A DNA stretch of 64,000 nt from Bin87 sp965204685 (GCA_965204685.1 OZ242004.1:3534001-3598000); one strand, 5' to 3'. Numbered from the stretch's first letter, positions 51,101 to 59,399 are shown. Notes: generated by a model from the letters alone, not told the origin. Made by a program: numbers and translations.

Positions 51101-51322
51101 ACCATACTCGCCCTGTTGCCCCTAGCGTTCAGCGATACCAGCGGACTGGTCGGCGCGGAATTGGCCACGGTAGTCATCGGCGGACTGATCAGCTCGACAT
51201 TCCTCACGCTGGTCGCAGTGCCAGTGACCTACATGCTGTTGCACGACGCGATACCTAGAGCCTGGTCGTCCGCGGTCCGGCGGCTGACGCGCCGACCGGT
51301 TGCCCAGGCGGATGGGTCATAG
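48101..51322 (+). CDS. RND-family efflux transporter (AcrB/HAE-like)
   Basis: A 1073 aa resistance-nodulation-division permease with 12 helices and two large extracytoplasmic domains. The N-terminus LALRRKPVTIMAMVLLLGAGVFSYSQIQQELFPEI, the TM4 motif GRIVDDSIVVLENIYRH with the proton-relay pair Asp422-Asp423, and the TM10-11 region VTNAIVLITF...GRTRLRPILMT are all present. TTG 48101 follows GGAGCGATT. The adaptor gene starts 45 nt downstream, but no TolC-like channel is seen, as expected if the cell has a single membrane. Export of lipids or hydrophobic compounds across the cell envelope is likely. Confidence 0.93.
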   Translation: MTFLTSLALRRKPVTIMAMVLLLGAGVFSYSQIQQELFPEISFSIIYVATSYQQGDPNTVATDVTAKVEDAISGLPDLDKTTSISTPGMSLVTANFTPGADVESAEDEIRNRVSGLGLREEAGDPFVLRLTSDIFPIMWLSVSGERDIPALQRIVDDEILPRLEAVDGVYDVNVEGGVEERVSVIVDPSRSDEHGLAIQDVANAVSGNSVDLNAGSLDNGDRSFGVRTYRGYGDLDSIRDLPVDYRRATFSAVSAPPTEDSGTPIMLSDVATVQVDTPRAPTVSRTNGHPSISLQVLQLPDGNTIDVTKELLGIIQNLELPPDVRVDVLYNDGPELEEQLTSVVGQGGLGFAIAVIAIFLFLLQLRPTVIRGILQTLRPTVIIAISIPLSIMITILVMAVMDWTLNFMSLAGLAIAVGRIVDDSIVVLENIYRHARAGAIRYPMQGPEFTAYRLTPLGDDPGLTAAIRGTREVGPAILASTLTTVAVFLPLGFIPGIVGEFFLPFAQTVCVSLLASTFIALTAVPVLASLLLRPGDMADEDDPVSQDTWLQRIYTPVLTWALNHPLLTVLGCIATVGATLPLIIVLPITLFSSGEAQSMRIDITMPENTGATAIHREVREVETILDRYLDDGHITSFQATLGSTSQDFGPGVGETGYDVAGFFIALSETAPADFDEQLRSELPQKDDVEVQLFVDSAGPPQAGIEIAVTGSDFSRVRRVAQDLVDRIRPLEGVVNLKTNLSDESEELTFEVDASEARRYGLTAAAVAAQVRTWVYGVDAANVSLLGETYDVVVRGPGERVDELAELQNLSIGGPLGTATLGSIADARTTVGPSLVTHYDGDRSVTITGEFLGNDPQAISARIDRIIENADLPAGVEIRQGGFASDIQEQFTNVYLAMMIGLALVYLVMVATLGSLRDPFIVVLSMPLAVVGALIALTITGRALSLPSLMGFLFLIGIVVTNAIVLITFVAQLRAQGLSALDAMILAGRTRLRPILMTAFTTILALLPLAFSDTSGLVGAELATVVIGGLISSTFLTLVAVPVTYMLLHDAIPRAWSSAVRRLTRRPVAQADGS

Positions 51323-51367
51323 AAGGCGTTCCATTTGGAAACCACCGCTGCCCGTGGAGGTGATCCC

Positions 51368-53212
51368 TTGCGTTTGATGAGAAATTGTTGCCCGTCAGTA
51401 TCCCGCCGCTGGGTGATCCCCTCTTTGTTGACGCTCGGCGTGTTTGCGCTGGTCTTCTCCGCGTGCGGGCGATCTTCCGATGAAACCGCTGTGCCGCCCG
51501 GGAACGCTGCGTCGCGTCCGTCCCCTCCAACGGAGGCCCGAGGTTTCGACGTGCCCAGTCAATTGATCTTTGGCGATAGCGCCGATCTCGCATTCGAAAT
51601 TTCCGGTGAGGTCGGAGAGGTGAACGTAGTCGTCGGCGACATGGTGTCGTCAGGCGACGTACTGGCAACGGTGGACCCGGAAACCATCAGAAATTTACGG
51701 TACGCCGAGTCGCAAAGCGTTTACCAAATCGACAAGCTTCAGGATGATCTGGACCGGGTGTTGGGCCTGGAGTCGCCTGACCCATTGATTCGAGCCCAGG
51801 CAGAGGGAAGCCTGGCCAAAGCGGAATTGAGATTACAGCTGGCGCAAGACAACCTGGAGGATTACCTCCTTCAGTACGACGTCGATCTGGGCGCTGCGCG
51901 AAAAGCGGTTGCCGACGCGAAGTTTGCGCTGGACCAGACAGAAGATGCCGTGTCGGATTTTGCCGACATGCACGGGGAAAATTTTGCTGCTGCTCTGGCG
52001 CAACGTTCGCAAGCTCGAGCGAGATTGAACAACGCTCAGGACGCGGTCACAGATTTTCTTCCTCTGCACAACGAAGCAGTGGCCGCACTCGAATCGAGGA
52101 TAGCCCAGGTCGAAAATGATCTGGATCAGGCTCGGGATGCGTTGCGGGACTTCGACGTTGACCACGCCCAGCGGTTGGCATTGGCCCGGGTGCGATTGGC
52201 GGATACGGAGGCCAATCTGGAAAAGGCAGAGGACGCATTTGACGAGTTTCATGTGATGGTGATTGAGGGGCAGTTCCTCAGCCTGGATGACGGCCGGAAT
52301 TTTGATGTGGTGAAATTCGAAGCCTTGCAGGCCGCGGTGGACTCGGCCAGAAGAGATGTTGAATTTTGGCAGACGGAACTGACTGATTTGGAGGCGGGAC
52401 CAAAGGAAGTGGACCGCACCGGGGCTCAGGCCACCGTGGCCAGGCTGGAGTCGGAGCTGGAGAGGGTGAACCGGCAACTGCGAGAAGAATTGGTGGGACC
52501 CGACCAAACTGAATTGGACCGCCTCGAAGCCAACGTCTTAGTTGCCCAGGAAACGTTGGAACGGGCGGAGCGGGACTTGACGGAGTTGGAGCAAGGTATT
52601 GATCAACTGAAACTCGCGAGTCTGGAAGCCGGCGTAGAAAGCGCGCGTCTCACCCTTGAAGCCGCTGAGTCAAGACTGGCCCGGCTCGAAGAAGGTATCG
52701 ACCAAACCGTGCTGGCCGATATGAACCAACAAATCGTGACAGCCCGCGAGGCCAGAGACGACCTTGCAGCCGGGCCGGATGCCGCCGCTGTTGCGCTGGC
52801 GCGAGCCAATCTCAATGATGCGAAATCCGATTACGACGAGATCGTGGAAGACCTGGAACACTCGTACTTACGTGCGCCGTTCTCGGGAATGGTGCGCCTG
52901 GTCACAGTAAAAGAAGGCGACGTCATTACCGTAGATGCTCGGGTCATCCAACTGGTCGACCCAACCAACATCTCCATCCGGGGCTTGGTGGAAGCCAACA
53001 ATGTGGAACGCATCGAGGTCGGCACTCCCGGTTCGGTGATGGTGGCAGCATTACCCGATGTTGAATTGGAAGCGCAAGTACGGGAAATCTCGCCGCATGC
53101 CAAGACCGAGCGTGGAGTAATTAGCTTTCCGGTGGAGTTTGCCGTCGTTGTTCCTTCCGGGGTTACGATCCCGGCTAATCCGGGCTTGGTCACCACTACG
53201 GTGCGCCCGTGA
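51368..53212 (+). CDS. RND/HlyD-type adaptor lipoprotein with very long coiled coil
   Basis: A 614 aa membrane fusion-type adaptor. Signal peptide with a lipobox ending FSAC33, so the mature protein is probably lipid-anchored (lgt is in the window). A first half-motif of the lipoyl domain (VGDMVSSGDVLATVD) is followed by about 380 residues of charged heptad coiled coil (residues 90-470). The second half-motif (YLRAPFSGMVRLVTVKEGDVIT) and a beta-barrel region (ISIRGLVEANNVERIEVGTPGSVMV) close the protein. The coiled coil is several times longer than in AcrA (about 370 aa in total). TTG 51368 sits 7 nt after a perfect GGAGGTGAT; the annotated frame from 51335 is too long. Confidence 0.88.
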   Translation: MRLMRNCCPSVSRRWVIPSLLTLGVFALVFSACGRSSDETAVPPGNAASRPSPPTEARGFDVPSQLIFGDSADLAFEISGEVGEVNVVVGDMVSSGDVLATVDPETIRNLRYAESQSVYQIDKLQDDLDRVLGLESPDPLIRAQAEGSLAKAELRLQLAQDNLEDYLLQYDVDLGAARKAVADAKFALDQTEDAVSDFADMHGENFAAALAQRSQARARLNNAQDAVTDFLPLHNEAVAALESRIAQVENDLDQARDALRDFDVDHAQRLALARVRLADTEANLEKAEDAFDEFHVMVIEGQFLSLDDGRNFDVVKFEALQAAVDSARRDVEFWQTELTDLEAGPKEVDRTGAQATVARLESELERVNRQLREELVGPDQTELDRLEANVLVAQETLERAERDLTELEQGIDQLKLASLEAGVESARLTLEAAESRLARLEEGIDQTVLADMNQQIVTAREARDDLAAGPDAAAVALARANLNDAKSDYDEIVEDLEHSYLRAPFSGMVRLVTVKEGDVITVDARVIQLVDPTNISIRGLVEANNVERIEVGTPGSVMVAALPDVELEAQVREISPHAKTERGVISFPVEFAVVVPSGVTIPANPGLVTTTVRP

Positions 53213-53354
53213 GTTAGCAAACGTTGGTCGTCGGCCTCATGGTGGCGACATCAGGATCAGGCCTGGGTGCGAGGCCTGTCGGACAACCGGTTTAAACAGG
53301 CCAGGGTATCCCACCGCGCTAGTCCTGGGAACGACGTACACCCGGGCGTTCCGC

Positions 53355-53384
53355 TTGACATCGTGCTCGATTGACGCATATTCT
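53355..53384 (+). promoter_or_regulatory. Promoter for the DUF35-thiolase unit
   Basis: A perfect TTGACA (53355-53360), an 18-bp spacer and TATTCT (53379-53384). A hairpin follows in the leader. Confidence 0.65.
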
Positions 53385-53416
53385 TTCGCGTACCAAATTC
53401 CCATCTTTTTGATTGG

Positions 53417-53440
53417 TTTCCCGGCGCTAAAGCCGGGAAA
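53417..53440 (+). promoter_or_regulatory. Leader hairpin upstream of the DUF35 gene
   Basis: A perfect 9-bp stem TTTCCCGGC/GCCGGGAAA with a 6-nt loop between the promoter and the ribosome binding site. It could be a dispersed repeat, an RNA stabiliser or a weak attenuator. Confidence 0.5.
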
Positions 53441-53462
53441 TTCGCATCGCGTGAGGAGAAAT

Positions 53463-53873
53463 ATGGTTAAGCAGGGTGTGGTACCCGACGATTTGACCAG
53501 GCCATTCTTCGAGGCCGCTAACGAAGGACGACTTGTAGTCCAGGCTCGCAAGGGATCCGAGCGTTTGTACTTTCCGCCACGGCCCGCCTCCGAATTGGGC
53601 TGTTCGCCCGACGACTTGGAATGGAGGGAAGTGAGCGGCCGAGGCAAAATCTACAACTACTGCGTAGTGTATGACTGCCCGGTGGCGACCCTCAAAGAGG
53701 ACATTCCTTTCAACTTGGCGGTCATCATGCTGGACGAGGATCCCGGCATATTGATGTATTCACATCTGCCGGGAACCGCGCCGGATGAAGTCCCGGTGGG
53801 CGCCAGCGTGCGGGTGATATTTGAAGCCACCGCCAACGGGCAAAAAGTCCCGGAATGGGAAATTGTGTCCTGA
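53463..53873 (+). CDS. DUF35 OB-fold protein lacking most zinc-ribbon cysteines
   Basis: A 136 aa DUF35 (acyl-CoA-associated OB-fold) protein. The family has a rubredoxin-like zinc ribbon then an OB fold. Here the ribbon zone reads LYFPPRPASELGCSPDDLEW with a single cysteine, so zinc binding is doubtful. The OB part (VSGRGKIYNYCVVYDCP, FNLAVIMLDEDPGILMYSHL, PVGASVRVIFE) is intact. DUF35 proteins partner thiolase-like (SCP2/lipid-transfer) proteins, and one follows directly at 53958. ATG 53463 has GAGGAG; the frame upstream is unsupported. Confidence 0.85.
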   Translation: MVKQGVVPDDLTRPFFEAANEGRLVVQARKGSERLYFPPRPASELGCSPDDLEWREVSGRGKIYNYCVVYDCPVATLKEDIPFNLAVIMLDEDPGILMYSHLPGTAPDEVPVGASVRVIFEATANGQKVPEWEIVS

Positions 53874-53957
53874 CGCCCCCGAAACCGTTCCACCAAACAA
53901 AACCAGGCGGCCCGACCTTTGCGTCGGGATTGCCGCGGCATTCTCAAGGAGTTTGTT

Positions 53958-55289
53958 ATGACCACCCAGATGGCTCCCGAATCTATGTATCGCTCCACCG
54001 AAGGCTTGGGAATTTGGGAACACCGGGGCAAGGTAGCCGCCGTGGGTATTGGACACTCTCCCACCGCCCGCCGTTGGGATGGCCGGGCCGAAACCTCCGT
54101 AGGCGCGTTGAGCATCCTGGCGCTGCGCAAGGCTATCGCTGACGCCGGGGTCGCGCCGGACCAGGTTGACGGCCTGGTTCTGGTGCCGGTCACCACCACG
54201 GGTGCCCATTGGCCGGCGGATCAACCCGTGCCCATGGATGTGGTCAACGCCTTCAACCCCACGGACGATCCGTTGGACGGCATCGGCCAGCTCAGCGCGG
54301 AATGGCTCCTGAAGAATATGCCGGAACTGACTAACGTCAAGTTCACCATGTATGCTCCGGGCTGCATGTCGGCAGCGATCGTCGTGGCGGCCCAGGCCGT
54401 TGGGGACGGCCTCGCCAGCAACTGTCTCGTGCTGAAAGGCTGGCACAACCTGGAAGGCCGCTATAACCACGGGGGCATCAGTGCTGCCGATGAAGTCCCC
54501 GGCACCTTCGCCATCAGCCCGGGCCGCACCCTGTGGGGCGCTCCCGGCTGTTACGGCACCGCCCTGCAGTTCGCGCAATACTGCACCAAGTACGGCAAGC
54601 ACCATGACATGATGGCGCCGTTCATGCAGAACTCGAGGCGCAACGGCTTGCTCTTTCCCGAAGGATACTGGGCGCAGCACCGACCCGAACAGTTGACCCC
54701 GGAGGATTACCTGTCCTCGCGCTGGATCGCCAAGCCAGCGAACCTATTCGACAACGACATTCCGATCATGGTTGCCGCGGCCTACCTGTTCACCACTGCG
54801 GATCGCGCCCAGGATATGGCGCAAAAGCCCGTATACATCCTGAACCATGCCTCCAGCCGGGGCGTCGCCCGCAGTATCACCCCGACCCTTGACGAGGTGG
54901 AAACCGAAACCGCCACCACCGGGAGGAAGATCTACGAGGGGGCCGGCATCACCGCCGACGATCTCTCGTTCGAGAACATGTACGACGGGTTCGCCCAGTT
55001 CCACCAGTTCCACATCGAGGGTCTGCGCTATCGAGGGATGCAACCCGGCGACGCGCTGGATTTCTACCAGACCGATATCAGCATCGAGGGGCCGAACCCC
55101 ATTCTGGCCAGCGGCGGCAACATCGGCAGCGGCCGCAGCCGGTTCTGGATGCACACTGACTGCATTCAGCAAATTCAGGGACGCGCCGGCGCACGGTCGT
55201 TGACCGGAGTCAAGCCGGAAATCGCCGTGTCCGGAGGGCCCATGCCCTTGGGCGGCAATTTCACGGTTTGGAGCGCCACGCCGGATTAG
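53958..55289 (+). CDS. Thiolase-superfamily protein (lipid-transfer/acetyl-CoA acetyltransferase-like)
   Basis: A 443 aa thiolase-fold protein of the SCP-x/lipid-transfer-like group. VAAVGIGHSPTARR at the start, ALRKAIADAGVAPDQVDGLVL, the probable nucleophile C136 in APGCMSAAIVVA, and the C-terminal GGNIGSGRSRFWMH loop in place of the usual GGHPxGATG. With its DUF35 partner it resembles the paired proteins that carry out retro-aldol or thiolytic cleavage of acyl-CoA side chains in actinobacterial steroid breakdown (inference by family). AAGGAG precedes ATG 53958. A hairpin terminator follows the stop. Confidence 0.85.
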   Translation: MTTQMAPESMYRSTEGLGIWEHRGKVAAVGIGHSPTARRWDGRAETSVGALSILALRKAIADAGVAPDQVDGLVLVPVTTTGAHWPADQPVPMDVVNAFNPTDDPLDGIGQLSAEWLLKNMPELTNVKFTMYAPGCMSAAIVVAAQAVGDGLASNCLVLKGWHNLEGRYNHGGISAADEVPGTFAISPGRTLWGAPGCYGTALQFAQYCTKYGKHHDMMAPFMQNSRRNGLLFPEGYWAQHRPEQLTPEDYLSSRWIAKPANLFDNDIPIMVAAAYLFTTADRAQDMAQKPVYILNHASSRGVARSITPTLDEVETETATTGRKIYEGAGITADDLSFENMYDGFAQFHQFHIEGLRYRGMQPGDALDFYQTDISIEGPNPILASGGNIGSGRSRFWMHTDCIQQIQGRAGARSLTGVKPEIAVSGGPMPLGGNFTVWSATPD

Positions 55290-55325
55290 ATCGCACCTTC
55301 CGGCTTTGGGTAACATCGTCGCTCG

Positions 55326-55353
55326 GGGCGACCTTACGGGGTCGCCCAATTTT
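55326..55353 (+). terminator. Rho-independent terminator after the thiolase-like gene
   Basis: An 8-bp stem GGGCGACC/GGTCGCCC with a 6-nt loop followed by AATTTT. Confidence 0.75.
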
Positions 55354-55390
55354 CGGGTTCGGGCACCGTGGAGATCACAAGAGGAGGCAC

Positions 55391-55744
55391 ATGGCTATTC
55401 TCATCAGCTTTGACATCGATGGCACGCTGGAAGTGGGAGACCCGCCGGGGCCACTGACCATGGAGATGGTTAAGATCGTCCAGGACAAGGGTTTCCTCAT
55501 CGGAAGTTGTTCCGATCGACCGCCCAGCAGCCAGCGATCCATGTGGGAAGAGCACCACATCAGCGTGGACTTTGCAGTCGCCAAGCACTTGCTGTCAGAC
55601 GTTAAATCTGGGTTCGATGCCGAAGCCTACTACCACATTGGCGACCGGGAAGACCTGGATCGTCAGAATGCGCTGCGAAATGGGTTCGAATTCCTGTGGC
55701 CCGACGAAGCGGCGGCACAGCCGTGGTTTATTCCTGATAGCTGA
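55391..55744 (+). CDS. Small HAD-like phosphatase-fold protein
   Basis: A 117 aa protein. FDIDGTLEVGDPPGPL carries HAD motif I with DxDGT, FLIGSCSDRPPSSQ is motif-II-like, and YYHIGDREDLDRQNA resembles motif IV with GD. It has no cap domain and is much shorter than usual HADs. Enzymatic activity is possible but unproven. GAGGAGG lies 4 nt before ATG 55391. It is independent of the thiolase-like gene because of the terminator between them. Confidence 0.75.
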   Translation: MAILISFDIDGTLEVGDPPGPLTMEMVKIVQDKGFLIGSCSDRPPSSQRSMWEEHHISVDFAVAKHLLSDVKSGFDAEAYYHIGDREDLDRQNALRNGFEFLWPDEAAAQPWFIPDS

Positions 55745-55787
55745 CCCACGAATGCGCCCGCATGAACAGGCAGCGGATCCCACGCAT

Positions 55788-55817
55788 TTGACTTTACCGC
55801 AGGTGCCTGACTATAGA
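55788..55817 (+). promoter_or_regulatory. Promoter for the MFS gene
   Basis: TTGACT (55788-55793), an 18-bp spacer and TATAGA (55812-55817), 30 nt before ATG 55847. Confidence 0.55.
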
Positions 55818-55846
55818 TATTCGCCGTGACAGGTACGGAAACTGAC

Positions 55847-57175
55847 ATGCAACGACGGCGGCCTCGCGTCTTCTACGGCTGGTGGGTCGTCGTCGTTTCC
55901 TCATTATTGGGTATGTTCGGGAACGGGTCGATATCCCAGGGGTTCCCGAGATTTTTTGTACCCATCAGGACCGAATTAGGCCTGACCTCCGCGCAGATGT
56001 CGTTGGTGTTCAGCCTCGCGCGGGCTGAAGGCAGCGCCGGGGGACCACTGGTTGGCTGGGCAGTCGACCGGTATGGCGCAAGGCCGATGATTTTGGCCGG
56101 CGGGTTGATGGCCGGCATCGGAACCATCCTGCTTTCGCGGGCGGACAGCTACTGGGAACTTCTCGTCCTGTTCTCGGGCATCATATCGCTGGGAAAAAGC
56201 GCGGGGTTCGGCCAGACCTTGATGGCGGCAGTCAATCAATGGTTCATCCGCCGGCGCTCAGTGGCCATGTCGACCCTCATGACGGCGTTCGCGGGTGGCG
56301 GCGCGTTTGTGGTTCTCCTCCTGAATCTGGGTATTCAACAGATCGGGTGGAGAGACACGCTCTTGTGGACCGGTGTTTTCATCGTAGCTGCAACCCTGCC
56401 GGCGGCGTTCTTCATCCGCAGTCGTCCCGAGGACATGGGCCTGTTGCCCGATGGAGACGTCCCCGAAGAAACGGGCGGCGGAACCGGCTCGGGCGGGCGC
56501 GGCAACAGGAGCTCAGGCGACGTCAGTTTTTCGTTTCGCCAGGCGATCGGCACGCGCACCTACTGGCTGATCATGGTGGGTGCAATCCTGCGCGTATCCG
56601 TGACCAACGGGATGTTGGTGCACGTGTTTCCGATCATGACTCTGCGAGGCATTTCCGAGAATGAAGCGGCGGCTTGGGTCGCAGCCATGTTCTTCCTGGG
56701 AATCCCCCTGCGGTTCGTCATGGGTGTCACGTCGGGGAAGTTCCGTGGCAACGTCCTGCTCGCCATAGGCATGGTCATTGGGGCCATCGGTATGGGCGGT
56801 CTGTGGCTCGGGCCGGGTGTGATCGGTTTGCTCCTGTTCGTGGTCGGTATAGCCATAGTTGAAGGGATCACGTCGGTGAACTGGCTGATGCTGTCTGACT
56901 ATTACGGTCGCGCCCGGTTCGCGACCCTGATGGGGTTCATGAGCCTGTTTATGAACGTGGGGATGTTCATTTCGCCGTATGCGTCCGGATTGGTCTTCGA
57001 CCGGACGGGCAGTTACTATTGGGTGCTCGCAGTTTTCACGCCGTTGTACCTGGTTAGCGCCGTGGCTTTTCTGTTCGCCACTCGGCCTAACCCTCCCGCC
57101 AGCACGCGCAGAAGATGGATCGGCACGGAAACCCAAACTCCTGTACTGTCGCCATCGGGCGGCGACGGCAACTGA
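55847..57175 (+). CDS. MFS transporter (monocarboxylate/OFA-like)
   Basis: A 442 aa, 12-helix MFS protein. VFYGWWVVVVSSLLGMFGNGSISQGFPRFFVPI is the N-terminal pattern of the monocarboxylate/oxalate-formate (MCT/OFA) branch, followed by GPLVGWAVDRYGARPMIL. A glycine/serine-rich acidic loop (GDVPEETGGGTGSGGRGN) separates the halves. ATG 55847 is chosen over GTG 55826, which overlaps the promoter. Likely substrate is an organic acid, by family only. Confidence 0.85.
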   Translation: MQRRRPRVFYGWWVVVVSSLLGMFGNGSISQGFPRFFVPIRTELGLTSAQMSLVFSLARAEGSAGGPLVGWAVDRYGARPMILAGGLMAGIGTILLSRADSYWELLVLFSGIISLGKSAGFGQTLMAAVNQWFIRRRSVAMSTLMTAFAGGGAFVVLLLNLGIQQIGWRDTLLWTGVFIVAATLPAAFFIRSRPEDMGLLPDGDVPEETGGGTGSGGRGNRSSGDVSFSFRQAIGTRTYWLIMVGAILRVSVTNGMLVHVFPIMTLRGISENEAAAWVAAMFFLGIPLRFVMGVTSGKFRGNVLLAIGMVIGAIGMGGLWLGPGVIGLLLFVVGIAIVEGITSVNWLMLSDYYGRARFATLMGFMSLFMNVGMFISPYASGLVFDRTGSYYWVLAVFTPLYLVSAVAFLFATRPNPPASTRRRWIGTETQTPVLSPSGGDGN

Positions 57176-57238
57176 CGGGGGAGAATTTTCGAGCGCTGCC
57201 TTTCCCAAATTTACAACGCTTACCAACGAGGACACTTC

Positions 57239-57826
57239 ATGAATCCGCAACCGGTCACTCTCCGAGGACAACACGTACGTCTGGAACCCATCGGGCCGCA
57301 GCATGTCGACGACCTGTTTCGGGTCGGAACCGACGAGACGATATGGCGTTATCTATCCAGACCCGCTTTCACCAGCCGGGATGACGCTCGAGAATGGGTT
57401 GACTCATGCGTCGCGCGGAACGACTTGGAGGGGCGGGTCCAATTCGCCGTCGTCCATCAGGCTGAGGATTGCGCGATTGGTTCTACCGGGTATCTCGATA
57501 TCGATCGGCCCAACCGGGCGCTGGAGATCGGCATGACGTGGTACGGCACGGAGTACCAACGCACAGCGGTCAACACGGAATGCAAGTTCCTGCTGTTGAG
57601 CCATGCTTTCGATGAGTTGGGGGCGCTGCGGGTTTGCCTGAAAGCTGACCACCGTAACCTGCGGTCGCGGCGGGCAATCGAACGTATTGGCGCCATCCGG
57701 GAGGGCGTATTGCGTAATCACCGGATCGCCCGTGACGGAGTGAACCGGCATTCAGTGTATTACAGCATTATCGACAGCGATTGGCCGGCAGTGCGGGACC
57801 GATTGCAAGCGATCCTCGCCAGATAG
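57239..57826 (+). CDS. GNAT-family N-acetyltransferase (RimJ/RimL-like)
   Basis: A 195 aa acetyltransferase. The pattern VTLRGQHVRLEPIGPQHVDDLFRVG at the start, CAIGSTGYLDID, ALEIGMTWYGTEYQRTAVNTECKFLLLSHAF, and LKADHRNLRSRRAIERIGAIREGVLRNH (acetyl-CoA loop) is typical of RimJ/RimL-type GNATs. Such proteins acetylate ribosomal protein N-termini, other proteins or small amines; the target here is unknown. It begins 63 nt after the MFS gene. Confidence 0.88.
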   Translation: MNPQPVTLRGQHVRLEPIGPQHVDDLFRVGTDETIWRYLSRPAFTSRDDAREWVDSCVARNDLEGRVQFAVVHQAEDCAIGSTGYLDIDRPNRALEIGMTWYGTEYQRTAVNTECKFLLLSHAFDELGALRVCLKADHRNLRSRRAIERIGAIREGVLRNHRIARDGVNRHSVYYSIIDSDWPAVRDRLQAILAR

Positions 57827-57960
57827 CGTTCATCTGTGGCGCGACCGGGCTGGTTGCGGTATGATGGCGCGCGTTCCTTGATGATCGGCTGCCCCGGCCA
57901 GCTCGCTGCTTTGGTAGGCGCCGGCACGGGGCAAGCAACGGCTAACGAGGCCGCTGATCG

Positions 57961-57969
57961 TGCTATAAT
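57961..57969 (+). promoter_or_regulatory. Extended -10 promoter for the molybdenum hydroxylase genes
   Basis: TGCTATAAT, an ideal extended -10, 20 nt before ATG 57990. Confidence 0.6.
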
Positions 57970-57989
57970 CTGCGCCGGAGGAGGTGCCC

Positions 57990-58865
57990 ATGCGAGCTAT
58001 TGACTACGTTGCCCCTACATCTCTCAGCGAAGCCGTTTCAGTGTTGTCCGCAAACGGCGATCGCGCCCGTCCATTGGCCGGTGGAACGGACATAATCGTC
58101 CAGTTGCGCGGCGGCAGGCGTGAACTGGATGTTCTGGTTGATGCCAAGAAGATTCCCGAGCTGAATCAGATTGAAATGACCGACAGCGGGCTGCGCCTGG
58201 GCGCCGCCGTGCCTTGTTACCAGATCTACCAGAACCAGCAGGTAGCAGCCGCTTATCCTGGCCTGATTGACGCCGCCGGCCTCATTGGAAGCATTCAGAT
58301 CCAGGGCCGGGCTTCAATCGGTGGGAACCTGTGCAACGCCGCTCCGTCCGGCGATAGCATCCCGCCGGTCATCACGCTCAGTGGTGAAGCGCACATTAAC
58401 GGACCCAACGGCTGGCGCGCCGTCGCCGCAGAGAATTTCTGCACTGGACCCGGAAGGAGTGTGCTGGAACCCGGCGAAATACTCGTGGGTATCCAGATCC
58501 CGGCGCCGGTTGCTAACTCCGGCACCGCGTACCTCCGTTTCATTCCGAGAAATGAGATGGACATCGCCGTGGCCGGCGTTTCTTCCTCGGTGGTACTGGA
58601 TGCCTCTGGACAGACGATCCAGTCCGCGCGCATTGCCTTGGCCTCTGTAGGCCCGACCCCGATTCTCGCCACTGCGGCCGGCGACAGCCTGGCTGGAAAG
58701 GCAGTTTCTGACGACGCCATCGCCGAGGCTGGACGTCTTGCCAGTGAAGCCGCCAGCCCCATTACAGACATGCGCGGCACGATCCGCCAACGGCATCACC
58801 TGGTGGATGTGCTGACCCGCCGCACCCTGAACATTGCCATCCGGCGCGCCCGAGGGGAGGAGTAA
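57990..58865 (+). CDS. Molybdenum hydroxylase FAD-binding subunit (CoxM/XdhB-like)
   Basis: A 291 aa FAD subunit of a xanthine dehydrogenase-family enzyme. FAD-binding AGGTDIIVQLRGG and SIGGNLCNAAPSGDSIP are both present, with ALASVGPTPILA in the C-terminal domain. It passes electrons from the 2Fe-2S subunit to an acceptor. ATG 57990 has GGAGGAGGT; GTG 57984 is too close to that site. First gene of a FAD, 2Fe-2S, Mo set, with the middle gene starting 2 nt after this stop. Confidence 0.92.
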   Translation: MRAIDYVAPTSLSEAVSVLSANGDRARPLAGGTDIIVQLRGGRRELDVLVDAKKIPELNQIEMTDSGLRLGAAVPCYQIYQNQQVAAAYPGLIDAAGLIGSIQIQGRASIGGNLCNAAPSGDSIPPVITLSGEAHINGPNGWRAVAAENFCTGPGRSVLEPGEILVGIQIPAPVANSGTAYLRFIPRNEMDIAVAGVSSSVVLDASGQTIQSARIALASVGPTPILATAAGDSLAGKAVSDDAIAEAGRLASEAASPITDMRGTIRQRHHLVDVLTRRTLNIAIRRARGEE

Positions 58866-58867
58866 TA

Positions 58868-59344
58868 ATGCCCGGACTTGTCCACGTAACCACCACCATC
58901 AACGGCAACCAAACCGATTTCCTGTGTGAACCGAGGCAGAGCTTACTGGAATGCCTGCGCGACGTCGTGGGTATGACCGGCTCCAAAGAGGGTTGCAACG
59001 ACGGCAACTGCGGCGCTTGCACCGTCAACTTAGACGGTCGCATCGTCACCTCTTGCCTGGTCCTGGGAGTCGAGGCCCAGGGCGCCGAGGTCAACACCAT
59101 CGAAGGCGTGGCCTCCGCTGACGGTCTGCATCCCATCCAGCAGGCGTTCCTGGAAAACGCCGCCCTCCAGTGCGGGATCTGCACCCCGGGCTTCATCGTG
59201 GCCGCCAAGGCGCTGCTGGACGACGAGCCGGACGCGGACGAAGCGCGCATACGCCACTGGCTGGCCGGCAACCTGTGCCGTTGCACCGGTTACGACAAGA
59301 TCGTCCGCGCGGTGATTGACGCCGGTGAACGCATGCGGGCATAA
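58868..59344 (+). CDS. Molybdenum hydroxylase 2Fe-2S subunit (CoxS/XdhC-like)
   Basis: A 158 aa double 2Fe-2S protein. The plant-ferredoxin-type cluster is in GCNDGNCGACTV and the preceding LCEPRQSLLECLRD. The second, helical cluster is in CGICTPGFI and NLCRCTGYDKI. It carries electrons from the Mo centre to FAD. GGGAGGAGTAATA precedes the ATG. Confidence 0.94.
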   Translation: MPGLVHVTTTINGNQTDFLCEPRQSLLECLRDVVGMTGSKEGCNDGNCGACTVNLDGRIVTSCLVLGVEAQGAEVNTIEGVASADGLHPIQQAFLENAALQCGICTPGFIVAAKALLDDEPDADEARIRHWLAGNLCRCTGYDKIVRAVIDAGERMRA

Positions 59345-59399
59345 GCTCTCTTGGGTTGCCGGGTACGAAGACCTGGCGCCCGTTACGATGTTTGCAGCG

